Assembly: GCA_021156245.1 (NCBI GenBank)
Contig: JAJNBO010000036.1
Location: forward strand, 1-10,972
Direction: 5' to 3'
DNA from: Ramlibacter sp.
GTDB taxonomy: Bacteria > Pseudomonadota > Gammaproteobacteria > Burkholderiales > Burkholderiaceae_C
Length of the DNA stretch: 10,972 bases
A program made the position numbers and the translations under genes. Of this stretch, positions 1 through 6,589 are shown one piece after another (positions within the stretch are counted from its first letter, which is position 1; every line of letters begins with the position of its first letter). The notes beneath the pieces were generated by a model. That model saw only the letters and a list, made by a program, of their open reading frames with translations. It was not told the DNA's origin and made no database searches.

Positions 1-428
1 TCGACGTGGGGTGCGAACACCACGGCAGGCTTCTTCTCGCGGATGGTGGCGGTCACTTCGGACAGGGGCGCCGGAGCGTAGGGCGCGGTCGGGCCGCTGC
101 CCTGCTTGCGCGCCTTCAGCACGGTGGACGAGGCCGGGATGTTCCCCATCTCGAAGATCTGAGTCCAGCGATAGCTGAACCAGCCGTTGCGCAGCACCAG
201 CACGTCCTTGCCGGTGGCGAACTGTCGAGCGACGGACTCCATGCCGAAGGTGCCGCTGCCCGGCACCAGCGCCACCGCATCGGCCTTGTACACGTCCTTC
301 AGGATGGACGAGATGTCCTTCATCACGCCCTGGAAGTTGCGCGACATGTGGTTGAGCGCGCGGTCCGTGTACACGACGGAGAATTCGAGCAGGCCGTCGG
401 GGTCGACGTTGGGCAGCAATCCGGGCAT
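1..428 (-). CDS. Class V (fold-type I) PLP-dependent aminotransferase, N-terminal part
   Basis: The visible 142 residues are the N-terminal third of a protein that continues beyond the left edge. The region VALVPGSGTFGMESVARQF (residues 52-70) matches the glycine-rich phosphate-binding loop of class V aminotransferases of the alanine-glyoxylate / serine-pyruvate type. It is followed by a strand and a DVLVLRNGWFSYRW segment typical of that group. Such enzymes are cytoplasmic PLP enzymes that move an amino group between a small amino acid and a 2-oxo acid. The PLP-binding lysine would lie outside the window, so activity and exact substrate cannot be judged. ATG at 428 is the only plausible start; a weak purine stretch (AAGAAG) precedes it. 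The gene is divergent from the small lysine-rich gene at 546. Family assignment is firm; specific substrate is not. Confidence 0.88.
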   Translation of the reverse strand, partial: MPGLLPNVDPDGLLEFSVVYTDRALNHMSRNFQGVMKDISSILKDVYKADAVALVPGSGTFGMESVARQFATGKDVLVLRNGWFSYRWTQIFEMGNIPASSTVLKARKQGSGPTAPYAPAPLSEVTATIREKKPAVVFAPHV

Positions 429-459
429 GGCTTCTTGTCTCGCAAAGTCCAAAAAGGGC

Positions 460-468
460 AGCTTAGCA
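460..468 (-). promoter_or_regulatory. Possible extended -10 promoter element for the aminotransferase gene
   Basis: On the minus strand this reads TGCTAAGCT, a TGn-TANNNT extended -10 arrangement, 31 nt upstream of the ATG at 428. No good -35 hexamer is seen at the usual distance, which extended -10 promoters can tolerate. This is a motif match only and could be chance. Confidence 0.25.
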
Positions 469-545
469 TCCGGCGCGGGCAGCCCCATGGCGGGAGAGGG
501 CAAGCCGCTGCTACAGTGCGGCCATTCCAATGAGAGGAGCCTTCC

Positions 546-692
546 ATGCCCAAAGGTGAACAACGCAACAACAAGATGGCCAAGAAGCCGAAGAAGGACA
601 CGTCGCTGCCCAAGGAGACCACGTCCGATCGGCCCATGCCGCCGATGACCACGGTCATGCCCAAGGGCAAGCTGAAGAACAAGGCGCCCTGA
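546..692 (+). CDS. Small lysine/proline-rich conserved-type hypothetical protein (48 aa)
   Basis: The product is 48 residues with 11 lysines, 2 arginines and 8 prolines against 4 acidic residues, so it is strongly basic and probably disordered. It begins MPKGEQRNNKMAKKPKKD. A very good ribosome binding site (AGAGGAG at 533-539, 6 nt before ATG) supports real translation. I recall similar short MPKGEQ-type proteins in Burkholderiales genomes, but no function is known to me. A nucleic-acid-associated role would be a guess from charge alone. The gene is divergent from the aminotransferase and convergent with the VOC protein, ending only 16 bp before that gene's stop. No domain, signal peptide or membrane segment is visible. 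Confidence 0.8.
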   Translation: MPKGEQRNNKMAKKPKKDTSLPKETTSDRPMPPMTTVMPKGKLKNKAP

Positions 693-708
693 GGGCCGGA
701 GGCGGGGT

Positions 709-1134
709 TCAGCTGGCCTGCGTCTCGCCGCTCACCATCCATGGCGTGCCGAAGCGGTCGGTCAGCATGCCGAAACTTGCGGCCCAGAAGGTCTTCTGCA
801 GTGGCATCGTGACGCTGCCGCCCTGCGCGAGCGCATCGAAGACACGCCTGGCCTCGGCCGTCGTGTCGTAGCCGAGAGACAACGCAAAGCCCGCCATCGG
901 CTTGGGCCCCTCCCCCATGCCCGGCGGCACGTCCGAGGCCATGAGCCTGCGCCCGTCGACCAGCAGGCTCGCGTGCATCACCAGGTCGCCTGCGCCGGCC
1001 GGGCAATGCGCCGGGTCGGGCGACTGCCCATAGGTCATCACCGTTTCCAGCCGCGCGCCGAGCGTCTGCTCGTAGAAGCGCATGGCCTCCGCGCAGTTGC
1101 CGTTGAAGAAGAGGTAGCTGTCGAGGACGGGCAT
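709..1134 (-). CDS. PhnB-like VOC (glyoxalase/bleomycin-resistance fold) family protein
   Basis: This 141-residue protein closely follows the layout of E. coli PhnB/YjdN. It has an N-terminal YLFFNGNCAEAMRFYEQTLG (residues 7-26), a middle CPAGAGDLVMHASLLVDG segment, and the C-terminal signature KTFWAASFGMLTDRFGTPWMV (114-134). The family has the paired beta-alpha-beta-beta-beta VOC fold and is cytoplasmic. Despite the phn name, PhnB is not needed for phosphonate cleavage, and the natural substrate of these proteins is generally unknown. An in-frame ATG exists 16 codons upstream (1182), but ATG 1134 is chosen because AGGAG lies 6 nt before it and the family consensus begins there. It lies 76 bp downstream of the DUF4124-like gene on the same strand, so co-transcription is possible. 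No resistance or metabolic gene beside it hints at the substrate. Confidence 0.9.
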   Translation of the reverse strand: MPVLDSYLFFNGNCAEAMRFYEQTLGARLETVMTYGQSPDPAHCPAGAGDLVMHASLLVDGRRLMASDVPPGMGEGPKPMAGFALSLGYDTTAEARRVFDALAQGGSVTMPLQKTFWAASFGMLTDRFGTPWMVSGETQAS

Positions 1135-1140
1135 CGGGAT

Positions 1141-1147
1141 CTCCTGG
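1141..1147 (-). promoter_or_regulatory. Ribosome binding site deciding the PhnB-like start
   Basis: The minus strand reads CCAGGAG followed by a 6-nt spacer and the ATG at 1134. It favours this start over the in-frame ATG at 1182, whose extra 16 residues have no family counterpart. Confidence 0.7.
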
Positions 1148-1210
1148 AATGGATGGGACGGACCAACCCGCCCCACTCCCACGACGATCCTCGCCCCGCC
1201 GAATCGACAA

Positions 1211-1597
1211 TCAGCAGCCGATCTCCCGATACCGCTTCTTGTTGTGCACCAGCGGCATCTCGTCCTGCAGCGTCGCGGTGTCGCCCTTCTTCTTCAGCTC
1301 CGCCTGCTGGTCACGCAGCAGCCCGTCGAGGGTCCTGCATTCCTTCTTTTCGTCGGCCGACAAGGTGGCGCGGCGAGCCAGCGTGGCGCGGTCCTGCGGC
1401 GGCGGCACGGACTTGTCCGTCACGCGCCGGCTGCGGGGCCCCAGTTCGCGGCCGCCGACGCAGGGCTTCTCGGTGTACGTCACGCCCGAACGGGTGACGC
1501 ACTTGTAGGTCGTCTGCTGCGCGGCAGCGGGTGCGCACGCCAGCGCCAGCAGCGCCACGGCGGCCGCAGCCAGGCTTCGCGGCATCGATCGCACCAT
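1211..1597 (-). CDS. Small exported DUF4124-like protein
   Basis: The 128-residue product starts with a short basic n-region and an alanine/leucine-rich hydrophobic stretch ending APAAA before QQ, a good signal peptidase I site near residue 26. A cysteine at position 21 lies inside the hydrophobic region but lacks a proper lipobox, so a lipoprotein is less likely. The mature start YKCVTRSGVTYTEKPC (31-46) is the short two-cysteine motif of DUF4124-type periplasmic proteins. Further cysteines sit at 87 and at the very C-terminus (128), so two disulfides are possible. Residues 67-105 are charged and probably helical. Function is unknown. The start at 1597 is preferred over the in-frame ATG at 1615 because GAGGAG sits 5 nt before it. 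The gene is 137 bp downstream of the histidine kinase, on the same strand. Confidence 0.83.
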   Translation of the reverse strand: MVRSMPRSLAAAAVALLALACAPAAAQQTTYKCVTRSGVTYTEKPCVGGRELGPRSRRVTDKSVPPPQDRATLARRATLSADEKKECRTLDGLLRDQQAELKKKGDTATLQDEMPLVHNKKRYREIGC

Positions 1598-1734
1598 GCT
1601 TTCTCCTCGGACCATGGAGCGGATGCTAGGAGCACAGCCGCCGCGCGCACCACTACAAGACGTTTCCGCGATGCGCGCAGCCCACAGCGCGACCGCTCAT
1701 GCGCCCGGGGCGTCCGCCGGTCACTGGCAACGGT
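1598..1734. other. Gap between histidine kinase and DUF4124-like gene
   Basis: This 137-bp stretch holds the ribosome site and presumably the promoter of the DUF4124-like gene. A GCGCGCA / TGCGCGC inverted repeat with a 22-nt loop (about 1643-1678) is present but has no U-run, so it is not called a terminator. No small ORF with convincing signals was seen. Confidence 0.3.
1603..1608 (-). promoter_or_regulatory. Ribosome binding site deciding the DUF4124-like start
   Basis: The minus strand reads GAGGAG, then AAAGC, then ATG at 1597. The alternative upstream ATG at 1615 would place this site inside the coding region and add six residues before the signal peptide. Confidence 0.65.
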
Positions 1735-4164
1735 TCACGCCGGCGGCAGGGTGAAGAAAAAAGTTGCACCCTGGCCCGGCTCGGATTGCGCCCAGACGCG
1801 CCCGCCCTGCCGCGACACGGCACGCGCCACCGTGGCCAGGCCGATGCCGGTGCCGGGGAATTCGTCTTCGCCGTGCAGGCGCTGGAAGGTTCCGAACAGC
1901 CTGTCCGCGTAGTTCATGTCGAAGCCCGCGCCCGTGTCGCGCACGAAGTATTCGCCGCGTTGGGAAGTCGACCCCACCTCGATCGAGGCTTCGGCCTTGG
2001 CCGAGGTGAATTTCCAGGCATTGCCGATCAGGTTCTCCATCACCGACCGCATCAGGCGCACGTCCGCATGCACCGCCAGCCCCGGTTGCACCTGCCACTG
2101 CACGTGGCGATGCGGCTGCTCCGACTGCAGGCGCGACAGGATCTCGGTGGCCATCTCGCTCAGGTTCACCGTCCCCTGGATGATCTCCAGCTCGGAAACC
2201 TGCGCCAGCGCCAGCAGGCCTTCGATCAGCTGCGCCATCGTGTCCGCGTTGGCCAGGATGCGATCGAGGTAGTGCTGGGCGCGGCCGTCCGGCGACGGCG
2301 GCAGTTCCTGCTGCAGCAGGCGCGCGAACGAGCCCAGGCGCTGCAGCGGCGACTGCAGGTCGTGCGACACCGAATACGAGAACGCCTCCAGCTGCTTGTT
2401 GGCCAGCCGCAGCGCGGCCTCGTTGGCGCTCAGCTGCGCGGTGCGCTCCGCGATGCGCTCTTCCAGGCTGGCGTTGAGCCGCCGGATCTCCTCCATCATC
2501 AGCATGCGCAGCGTGATGTCCTGCTGCGCGCCCTGGATCGCCACCACGCGGCCGGATGCATCGCGGATCGGCTCGCCCACCGATCGCACCCACACGCGAC
2601 GCCCGGCGGCGGTGACCATCTCCAGCTCCACGTCGAAGGACTCGCCCTGCTCGATGCAGCGGGTCATCACCTCCGTCGCGGCGGGCACCGACTGCGGGTC
2701 CATCATGGCGAACACCTCCTGCAGCGTCGGCTCGGCATCGGGCGCCAGGTCGAGCACGGCGCACACTTCCTCGGACATGTACATGCGCTGGGTCTGCAGG
2801 TCGGCGCGCCAGTTGCCCATGCGGGTCAGCCGGCTGGCGATGCCGAGCTGCTCGGCCTGCTTGCTCAACGTGTCCTGCGCGACCTTCAGGGTATGGATGT
2901 CCGTGGCGGTGCCGAACCAGGAGGGCGGCGCGCTGTCTTCCATGGGCACCGGCACTGCACGCAGCAACTGCCACCGATAGCTGCCGTCGGCGTAGCGCAG
3001 GCGGAACTCCACTGGCACTTCCCTACCCTCCTCGAGCATCTCGGCCTGGCGTTGCAGCAACATCGGCAGGTCGTCGGGATGCACGGCATGCCGCCACCCG
3101 GTGCCCATCGCCTGCTCCAGCGGGTAGCCGGTGACTTCGGTCCACCGCTGGCTGACGAACTCCAGTTCGCCCAGCCGGTTCGCGGTGAAGACGATCTGCG
3201 GCACCGCCTGCGCCAGTTGCCAGAAGCGCTGTTGCGTCTCGCGGCTGCGGCGCGACTGGCGCCGCAGTTGCATCGTGAGCACCAGCGCCGCGACGAGCGC
3301 GGCGGCCCACACCACCGCGGTCAGCGCGGCGAACCTGCGCCAGGGCGCCAGCAGTTCGTCGAACCCCGTGCCGACCGCCACCAGAAGGTCCGGGAATCCC
3401 GGCAAGCGCCGGTACGCCACGACCCGCCGGACGCCGTCGACCGAGCTTTCGCGCGTGAAGGTACCCTCCGGCGCGCGGGGCAGGTACTCGCGAAACAGCG
3501 CCAGGTGCGAAAAGTCCTGTCCCATCAGCTTCTCGTCGCCCGGGCTGCGCACCAGCAGGCGCCCGTCGCGCCGGTAAAGCACCACGGCACCGGTTTCGCC
3601 CAGGTCGATGCCGCGCCACAGCTGGTCGAAGTGCCGCGGATCGATCGTCGCCACGAGCATTTCGCGCACCACGCCGTCGACGCGCACCGCGCGCACCAGC
3701 GGCAGCTGCCATTGGCCGGACGCGTCGCGCTGCACCTTCCCCACGAACAAGTCGAGCGCGGGATCGGCGCGCCACGCCTGCGTCGCGGCATCGTCGGGGG
3801 CGATGCGGCCGACCTGCTCCGGCCGCGAGGCGATCGACACGCGCCCCTGCGCATCGGCCACCCACATCTCCCGGACGAAGGGCGCGTGGCGGGACTCCTC
3901 CTGCAGGATGGCGGCGCCCCGCGTCGCGTCCAGCGTGCCCGCGCGGCGGGCGGCGTCCAAGCGGGCGGCGGCCAGCCGCAAGGCCTGGTCGGCGGATTGC
4001 AACGTGCGCGCGGATTGCTCGGCGATCACGAGCGATAGCGAGCTGGTGAGCTCCTCGCCACCGCGCAAGGTGGACTCGCGCATGTACAGCACGGCATACG
4101 CCAGCAGCGCACCCGTGAGCAGCGCGGTCGCCAACACCCCCAACGCGTCCCTCAGTCTCCTCAT
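1735..4164 (-). CDS. Membrane-bound sensor histidine kinase with Cache-like sensor and two PAS domains
   Basis: This 809-residue protein is a two-component sensor kinase. In order: transmembrane helix about 8-28; extracytoplasmic region about 30-275 with the layout of a double Cache (PDC) ligand sensor; second transmembrane helix about 278-300; PAS about 312-428 (QAVPQIVFTAN, GYPLEQAMGTGW, ending TDIHTLK); a second PAS about 440-552 ending AQQDIT; coiled coil about 555-595; HisKA with H-box FSYSVSHDLQSPLQRL and phospho-acceptor His601; HATPase_c with N-box ENLIGNAWKF (710-719), G1 DTGAGF (743-748) and G2 GTGIGLATV (771-779). All catalytic motifs look intact. The arrangement resembles phytochrome-like SVSHDL kinases, but there is no chromophore domain and no receiver domain. 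The start at 4164 puts a basic n-region directly before the first helix; an in-frame ATG at 4230 adds 22 residues and has no better ribosome site. No response regulator lies in this window, so the partner and ligand are unknown. Confidence 0.92.
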   Translation of the reverse strand: MRRLRDALGVLATALLTGALLAYAVLYMRESTLRGGEELTSSLSLVIAEQSARTLQSADQALRLAAARLDAARRAGTLDATRGAAILQEESRHAPFVREMWVADAQGRVSIASRPEQVGRIAPDDAATQAWRADPALDLFVGKVQRDASGQWQLPLVRAVRVDGVVREMLVATIDPRHFDQLWRGIDLGETGAVVLYRRDGRLLVRSPGDEKLMGQDFSHLALFREYLPRAPEGTFTRESSVDGVRRVVAYRRLPGFPDLLVAVGTGFDELLAPWRRFAALTAVVWAAALVAALVLTMQLRRQSRRSRETQQRFWQLAQAVPQIVFTANRLGELEFVSQRWTEVTGYPLEQAMGTGWRHAVHPDDLPMLLQRQAEMLEEGREVPVEFRLRYADGSYRWQLLRAVPVPMEDSAPPSWFGTATDIHTLKVAQDTLSKQAEQLGIASRLTRMGNWRADLQTQRMYMSEEVCAVLDLAPDAEPTLQEVFAMMDPQSVPAATEVMTRCIEQGESFDVELEMVTAAGRRVWVRSVGEPIRDASGRVVAIQGAQQDITLRMLMMEEIRRLNASLEERIAERTAQLSANEAALRLANKQLEAFSYSVSHDLQSPLQRLGSFARLLQQELPPSPDGRAQHYLDRILANADTMAQLIEGLLALAQVSELEIIQGTVNLSEMATEILSRLQSEQPHRHVQWQVQPGLAVHADVRLMRSVMENLIGNAWKFTSAKAEASIEVGSTSQRGEYFVRDTGAGFDMNYADRLFGTFQRLHGEDEFPGTGIGLATVARAVSRQGGRVWAQSEPGQGATFFFTLPPA

Positions 4165-4281
4165 GGCCCCATTGTCCGCAGGAACGCCTGTCCGGCAAGG
4201 ACACGGGCTGTCCGCTGACAACCCCGCCATGAGCCGCCCATCGAAACTCGCCCCACTCATCATGACCGAGGAGATCACACC
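4165..4281. promoter_or_regulatory. Divergent intergenic region with three TGTCCG copies
   Basis: This 117-bp stretch separates the histidine kinase from the plus-strand cluster and should carry promoters for both. It holds three copies of TGTCCG (starting at 4173, 4189 and 4209). The middle copy forms a 5-bp inverted repeat, TGTCC-5 nt-GGACA, at 4189-4203. I see no convincing -35/-10 pair. The operator idea is inference only. Confidence 0.25.
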
Positions 4282-4500
4282 ATGTCCCAGCAAGCCCTGA
4301 TCCGCGGCGAGGTCTGCTTCCGCGCAGGCGACGGCGTCCTCGTGCCCATCCCGGACGGACCGGTATCGATCGACCTCGCCGACGACAGCGTCACCCTCGG
4401 TTGGGAAGACGAACCCGGCAACGCCATGTCGGCCGCCCTCACGCGCGACGAATTCGATCGCTACGTGAAGGAAGGCAAGATCCGCATCGAAGGCCAGTAA
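4282..4500 (+). CDS. Small hypothetical acidic protein (72 aa)
   Basis: The 72-residue product is soluble-looking and acidic, with alternating hydrophobic residues suggesting a small beta-rich fold (GDGVLVPIP, GPVSIDLADDSVTLGW). It ends in a helix-like stretch LTRDEFDRYVKEG. The single cysteine is at residue 12. GAGGAG about 10 nt upstream (near 4267) supports the ATG. I do not recognise a named family; similar short proteins occur as hypothetical proteins in Comamonadaceae, in my recollection. The next gene's GTG start follows its stop by only 9 bp, so the two are very likely on one transcript. No function can be proposed. Confidence 0.75.
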   Translation: MSQQALIRGEVCFRAGDGVLVPIPDGPVSIDLADDSVTLGWEDEPGNAMSAALTRDEFDRYVKEGKIRIEGQ

Positions 4501-4509
4501 GGCCGCCAC

Positions 4510-5178
4510 GTGTCCAGCCTCGCCGCCGAGATCATCCTGCTGGCGCTCGCGTGGGCGGCGGTGCTCATGGTGCGGCCCTGGCGCTTGCTCCGTCCGTACG
4601 AAGGGCAGGTGGCGCTCGCCACCCCGCTGCTCGCGTGCGTGGTGGTGGTGACATGGCTCTGGTCGTGGCCCGGCCTCGCCGCGCTCTCGCTGCCGCTGCG
4701 CTGGTCGGCGGCGCCGCTGGTGGTGCTGATGGTCGGGTGGCCCCTGGCCATTCCGGTGCTCACCGTCGCCGGCCTGAGCACCATGGCCAGCACCGGCGCG
4801 TCGTTTGCCGAGGCCATGTCTCTCCTCACCTGGTCGGGCGTGCTGCCCGCCACCCTCGTGCTGGCGCTGGGGTTCGGGGTGCGCAAGGCCTTCGGACATC
4901 ACCCCGTCGCCTACATGCTGGGGCGCGCATTCCTCGTTCCCCTGGTCGCCCTGGGTTCGTGCGGGCTCGCCGGGGTCCTGCTCGGCCAGGGCATGGCCGG
5001 CGCGACCGGAGACCTGCAACGGGTGGCGATCGCCCTGCTCGCGATGGGCGAGGCGGCCTGGACGTGCGCCATCGCCAGCCTGTTGGTCGCCTACCGGCCG
5101 CAATGGCTGGCCACCTGGTCCGACGAGGCCTACCTCGGCAGGCCCCTGCGCGCCAAGGCGGCAAGACCCCGCCGCTGA
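4510..5178 (+). CDS. Polytopic membrane protein, CbiM/COG3235-like
   Basis: The 222-residue product is very hydrophobic, with about six membrane segments (roughly residues 4-20, 35-55, 64-92, 105-122, 134-157 and 169-192) and a basic tail ending RAKAARPRR. The stretch HHPVAYMLGRAFLVPLVALG (129-148) and the GEAAWTC..LLVAYRPQWL..WSD end resemble small integral membrane proteins related to CbiM, the substrate-capturing subunit of nickel/cobalt energy-coupling-factor transporters. The CbiM N-terminal metal-binding signature is absent, and no ECF ATPase, CbiQ or cobalamin gene is nearby, so metal uptake is not supported here. The start is GTG at 4510, with AAGG overlapping the upstream stop and 7 nt before the GTG. 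Translational coupling to the 72-residue gene is likely. Coding potential is firm, family only moderately so. Confidence 0.78.
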   Translation: MSSLAAEIILLALAWAAVLMVRPWRLLRPYEGQVALATPLLACVVVVTWLWSWPGLAALSLPLRWSAAPLVVLMVGWPLAIPVLTVAGLSTMASTGASFAEAMSLLTWSGVLPATLVLALGFGVRKAFGHHPVAYMLGRAFLVPLVALGSCGLAGVLLGQGMAGATGDLQRVAIALLAMGEAAWTCAIASLLVAYRPQWLATWSDEAYLGRPLRAKAARPRR

Positions 5179-5236
5179 GCTACGTTTTGTGATGCCTGGA
5201 CGGTGCGCGTGCGCTGCCCGTGTTAACTTGCGCGCC

Positions 5237-5614
5237 ATGTCGTACCGGACCGCTTCCGCAACGCTGGCGCTCGCACTCGCGGCGTGCCTGCCGATGGGCG
5301 CGCAGGCCGCCGGATCCGGCCTCCCGATGAAGGTGGGCGGCCTCTGGTGCGGGGTCGGCTTGCTGCACGAGTTCCGGCTGGAGATGGCGCAGCATTTCAA
5401 CCAGCTCGAAGCGCGGCTGGTGCGCAAGAACCGCGTGCGCCAGATCACCGGCCGCATCGAAGGCTCGACCGTCGTCACGGACCCGCAGCGGAACCACACC
5501 CTCGAACTGCAGGCGCTCGACAACGAGTTGCGCGTCACGGCCGGCACCGGCCCCCTGGCGTTGCTGAAGGGCCAGGCGTTCACGCGCGCCACCGCGGACA
5601 GCTGCACGCGTTGA
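5237..5614 (+). CDS. Secreted hypothetical protein with two cysteines (125 aa)
   Basis: The product has a clear signal peptide (basic start, hydrophobic ALALAACL, likely cleavage after GAQA near residue 24). The mature part of about 100 residues begins GSGLPMKVGGLWCGVGLL and continues as alternating hydrophobic/polar strands (FRLEM, LEARL, ITGRIEGSTVV, LELQAL, LRVTA). It looks like a small beta-barrel or sandwich. The cysteines at 38 and 123 could form one disulfide joining the two ends. I do not recognise a named family; a resemblance to beta-rich domains attached to some exported methyltransferase-like proteins is a vague recollection and should not be used as a call. No Shine-Dalgarno precedes ATG 5237; the start rests on the signal peptide. 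The stop overlaps the TTG start of the next gene. Confidence 0.75.
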   Translation: MSYRTASATLALALAACLPMGAQAAGSGLPMKVGGLWCGVGLLHEFRLEMAQHFNQLEARLVRKNRVRQITGRIEGSTVVTDPQRNHTLELQALDNELRVTAGTGPLALLKGQAFTRATADSCTR

Positions 5615-6525
5615 GCGCGCTTTCCTGGCTCTGGGTCCCCATCGTCCTCTGGGCCGCCCTGGCCCAGACAGCGCGCAATGCGGCGCAGCGATCGCTCGTC
5701 GCCCAGGCGGGCACCCTCGGCGCGACGCTCTCCCGCTTCCTCTACGGCATCCCGTTCGCGGCGGCCTGGGTCGCATTGCTGCACGCGCTGCCGGGAACCG
5801 CGTCACCCATTCCCAGCTTCCACGCCGGCTATTTCGGCTGGCTGCTGCTCGGCGCGCTCGGGCAGCTGGCCGCCACCGCCTTCCTGCTCGCCGCGATGAA
5901 GGAGCGCAACTTCGTGGTCGGCGTGGCGTACTCGAAGACCGACGCCCTGCAGGTGGCATTGTTCGGCGTGGTGTTCCTGCGCGAGCTGCCCGGCCCGCTG
6001 ACGCTGCTGGCGATCGCGCTCGCCACGTCGGGCGTGGTGCTGCTGTCGCTGCCCCAGAAGACTCCGGTCGCCGGCAACGCCTGGACGGGACGCGCCGCAT
6101 GGTTCGGCCTCGGCTCCGGCGCCGGCTTCGCGCTGTCCGCGGTCGGCTATCGCGGCGCCGCGCTGCAGATCCCCGACGCATCGCCGTGGCTCGCCGGCGG
6201 CTGGGGCGTGCTGCTGGCGCAAAGCATCCAGACCCTGCTGCTCGGAGGTTGGCTCGCTTGGCGCGAGCGCGCGGCCTTGCGCGCCACGGTCACCGCCTGG
6301 AAGATCTCCACCATCGCCGGCGCGACGGGCGCACTGGCGTCGATCGGCTGGTTCACCGCCTTCGCGCTGACCACCGCCGCGAACGTGCGCACGCTCGGCA
6401 TGGTGGAAGTCCTGTTCAGCTATCTCGTCTCCCGCCGCCTCATGCGCGAAAAACTGCTTCGCATGGAGCAGGCGGGGCTCGCCCTGGTGCTGGTGGGCCT
6501 GCTGGCGCTGGGGCTGCAGCTCTAG
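5611..6525 (+). CDS. DMT-superfamily transporter with two EamA domains
   Basis: The 304-residue inner-membrane protein has about ten predicted transmembrane helices in two repeated halves, the layout of EamA (drug/metabolite transporter) permeases. The first half ends LTLLAIALATSGVVLLSLP, the second ends QAGLALVLVGLLALGLQL; both are the typical last-helix signatures of an EamA repeat. Substrates in this superfamily range from amino acids to nucleosides and cannot be deduced. There is no in-frame ATG before the first helix. TTG at 5611 gives a natural N-terminus (MSALSWLWVPIVLWAAL) and full family length, and its last two bases are shared with the TGA of the secreted-protein gene (TTGA overlap). 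That points to translational coupling, with the two genes made from one transcript. Confidence 0.88.
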   Translation: MSALSWLWVPIVLWAALAQTARNAAQRSLVAQAGTLGATLSRFLYGIPFAAAWVALLHALPGTASPIPSFHAGYFGWLLLGALGQLAATAFLLAAMKERNFVVGVAYSKTDALQVALFGVVFLRELPGPLTLLAIALATSGVVLLSLPQKTPVAGNAWTGRAAWFGLGSGAGFALSAVGYRGAALQIPDASPWLAGGWGVLLAQSIQTLLLGGWLAWRERAALRATVTAWKISTIAGATGALASIGWFTAFALTTAANVRTLGMVEVLFSYLVSRRLMREKLLRMEQAGLALVLVGLLALGLQL

Positions 6526-6589
6526 CCTGCGTCCTACACCCCTGGCGCCATCGGGGCGCGAGATTGAGGGCTGCAAGGAGAACGCATCC
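6526..6589 (+). other. Short gap with a small GC hairpin upstream of the 126-aa gene
   Basis: The gap holds CCCC-10 nt-GGGG (about 6540-6557) around a GGCGCC palindrome. It has no U-run after it, so it is not a convincing terminator. The octamer TCCTACAC at 6532-6539 recurs at 10287-10294, upstream of another small unknown gene. Confidence 0.2.

Noticed and set aside
512..517. TACAGT as -10 box for the 48-aa gene
   Set aside because: No -35 hexamer at a suitable distance; the hexamer match alone is too weak.
1643..1678. GCGCGCA/TGCGCGC inverted repeat as a terminator
   Set aside because: The loop is 22 nt and no T-run follows on either strand. Such repeats are common by chance at this GC content.
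1699..4038. 779-codon open frame antisense to the histidine kinase
   Set aside because: Composition is histidine/arginine/glutamine-rich with no domain, as expected of the mirror frame of a GC-rich gene. The opposite strand carries full kinase motifs.
5189..5232. Promoter before the secreted-protein gene (TTGTGA ... TTAACT)
   Set aside because: The spacing of about 30 nt between the hexamers is far from the usual 16-18.
4805..5236. Upstream in-frame extension of the secreted 125-aa protein
   Set aside because: It overlaps the CbiM-like gene in another frame with Pro/Ser/Arg-rich junk translation. The signal peptide at 5237 marks the true start.
5284..5610. Upstream in-frame extension of the EamA transporter from ATG 5284
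   Set aside because: It would overlap nearly the whole secreted-protein gene and add an Arg/Gly-rich stretch before the first helix. The TTG at 5611 gives the normal family length.
6540..6557. CCCC...GGGG hairpin after the transporter as a terminator
   Set aside because: The stem is short and there is no T-tract after it.
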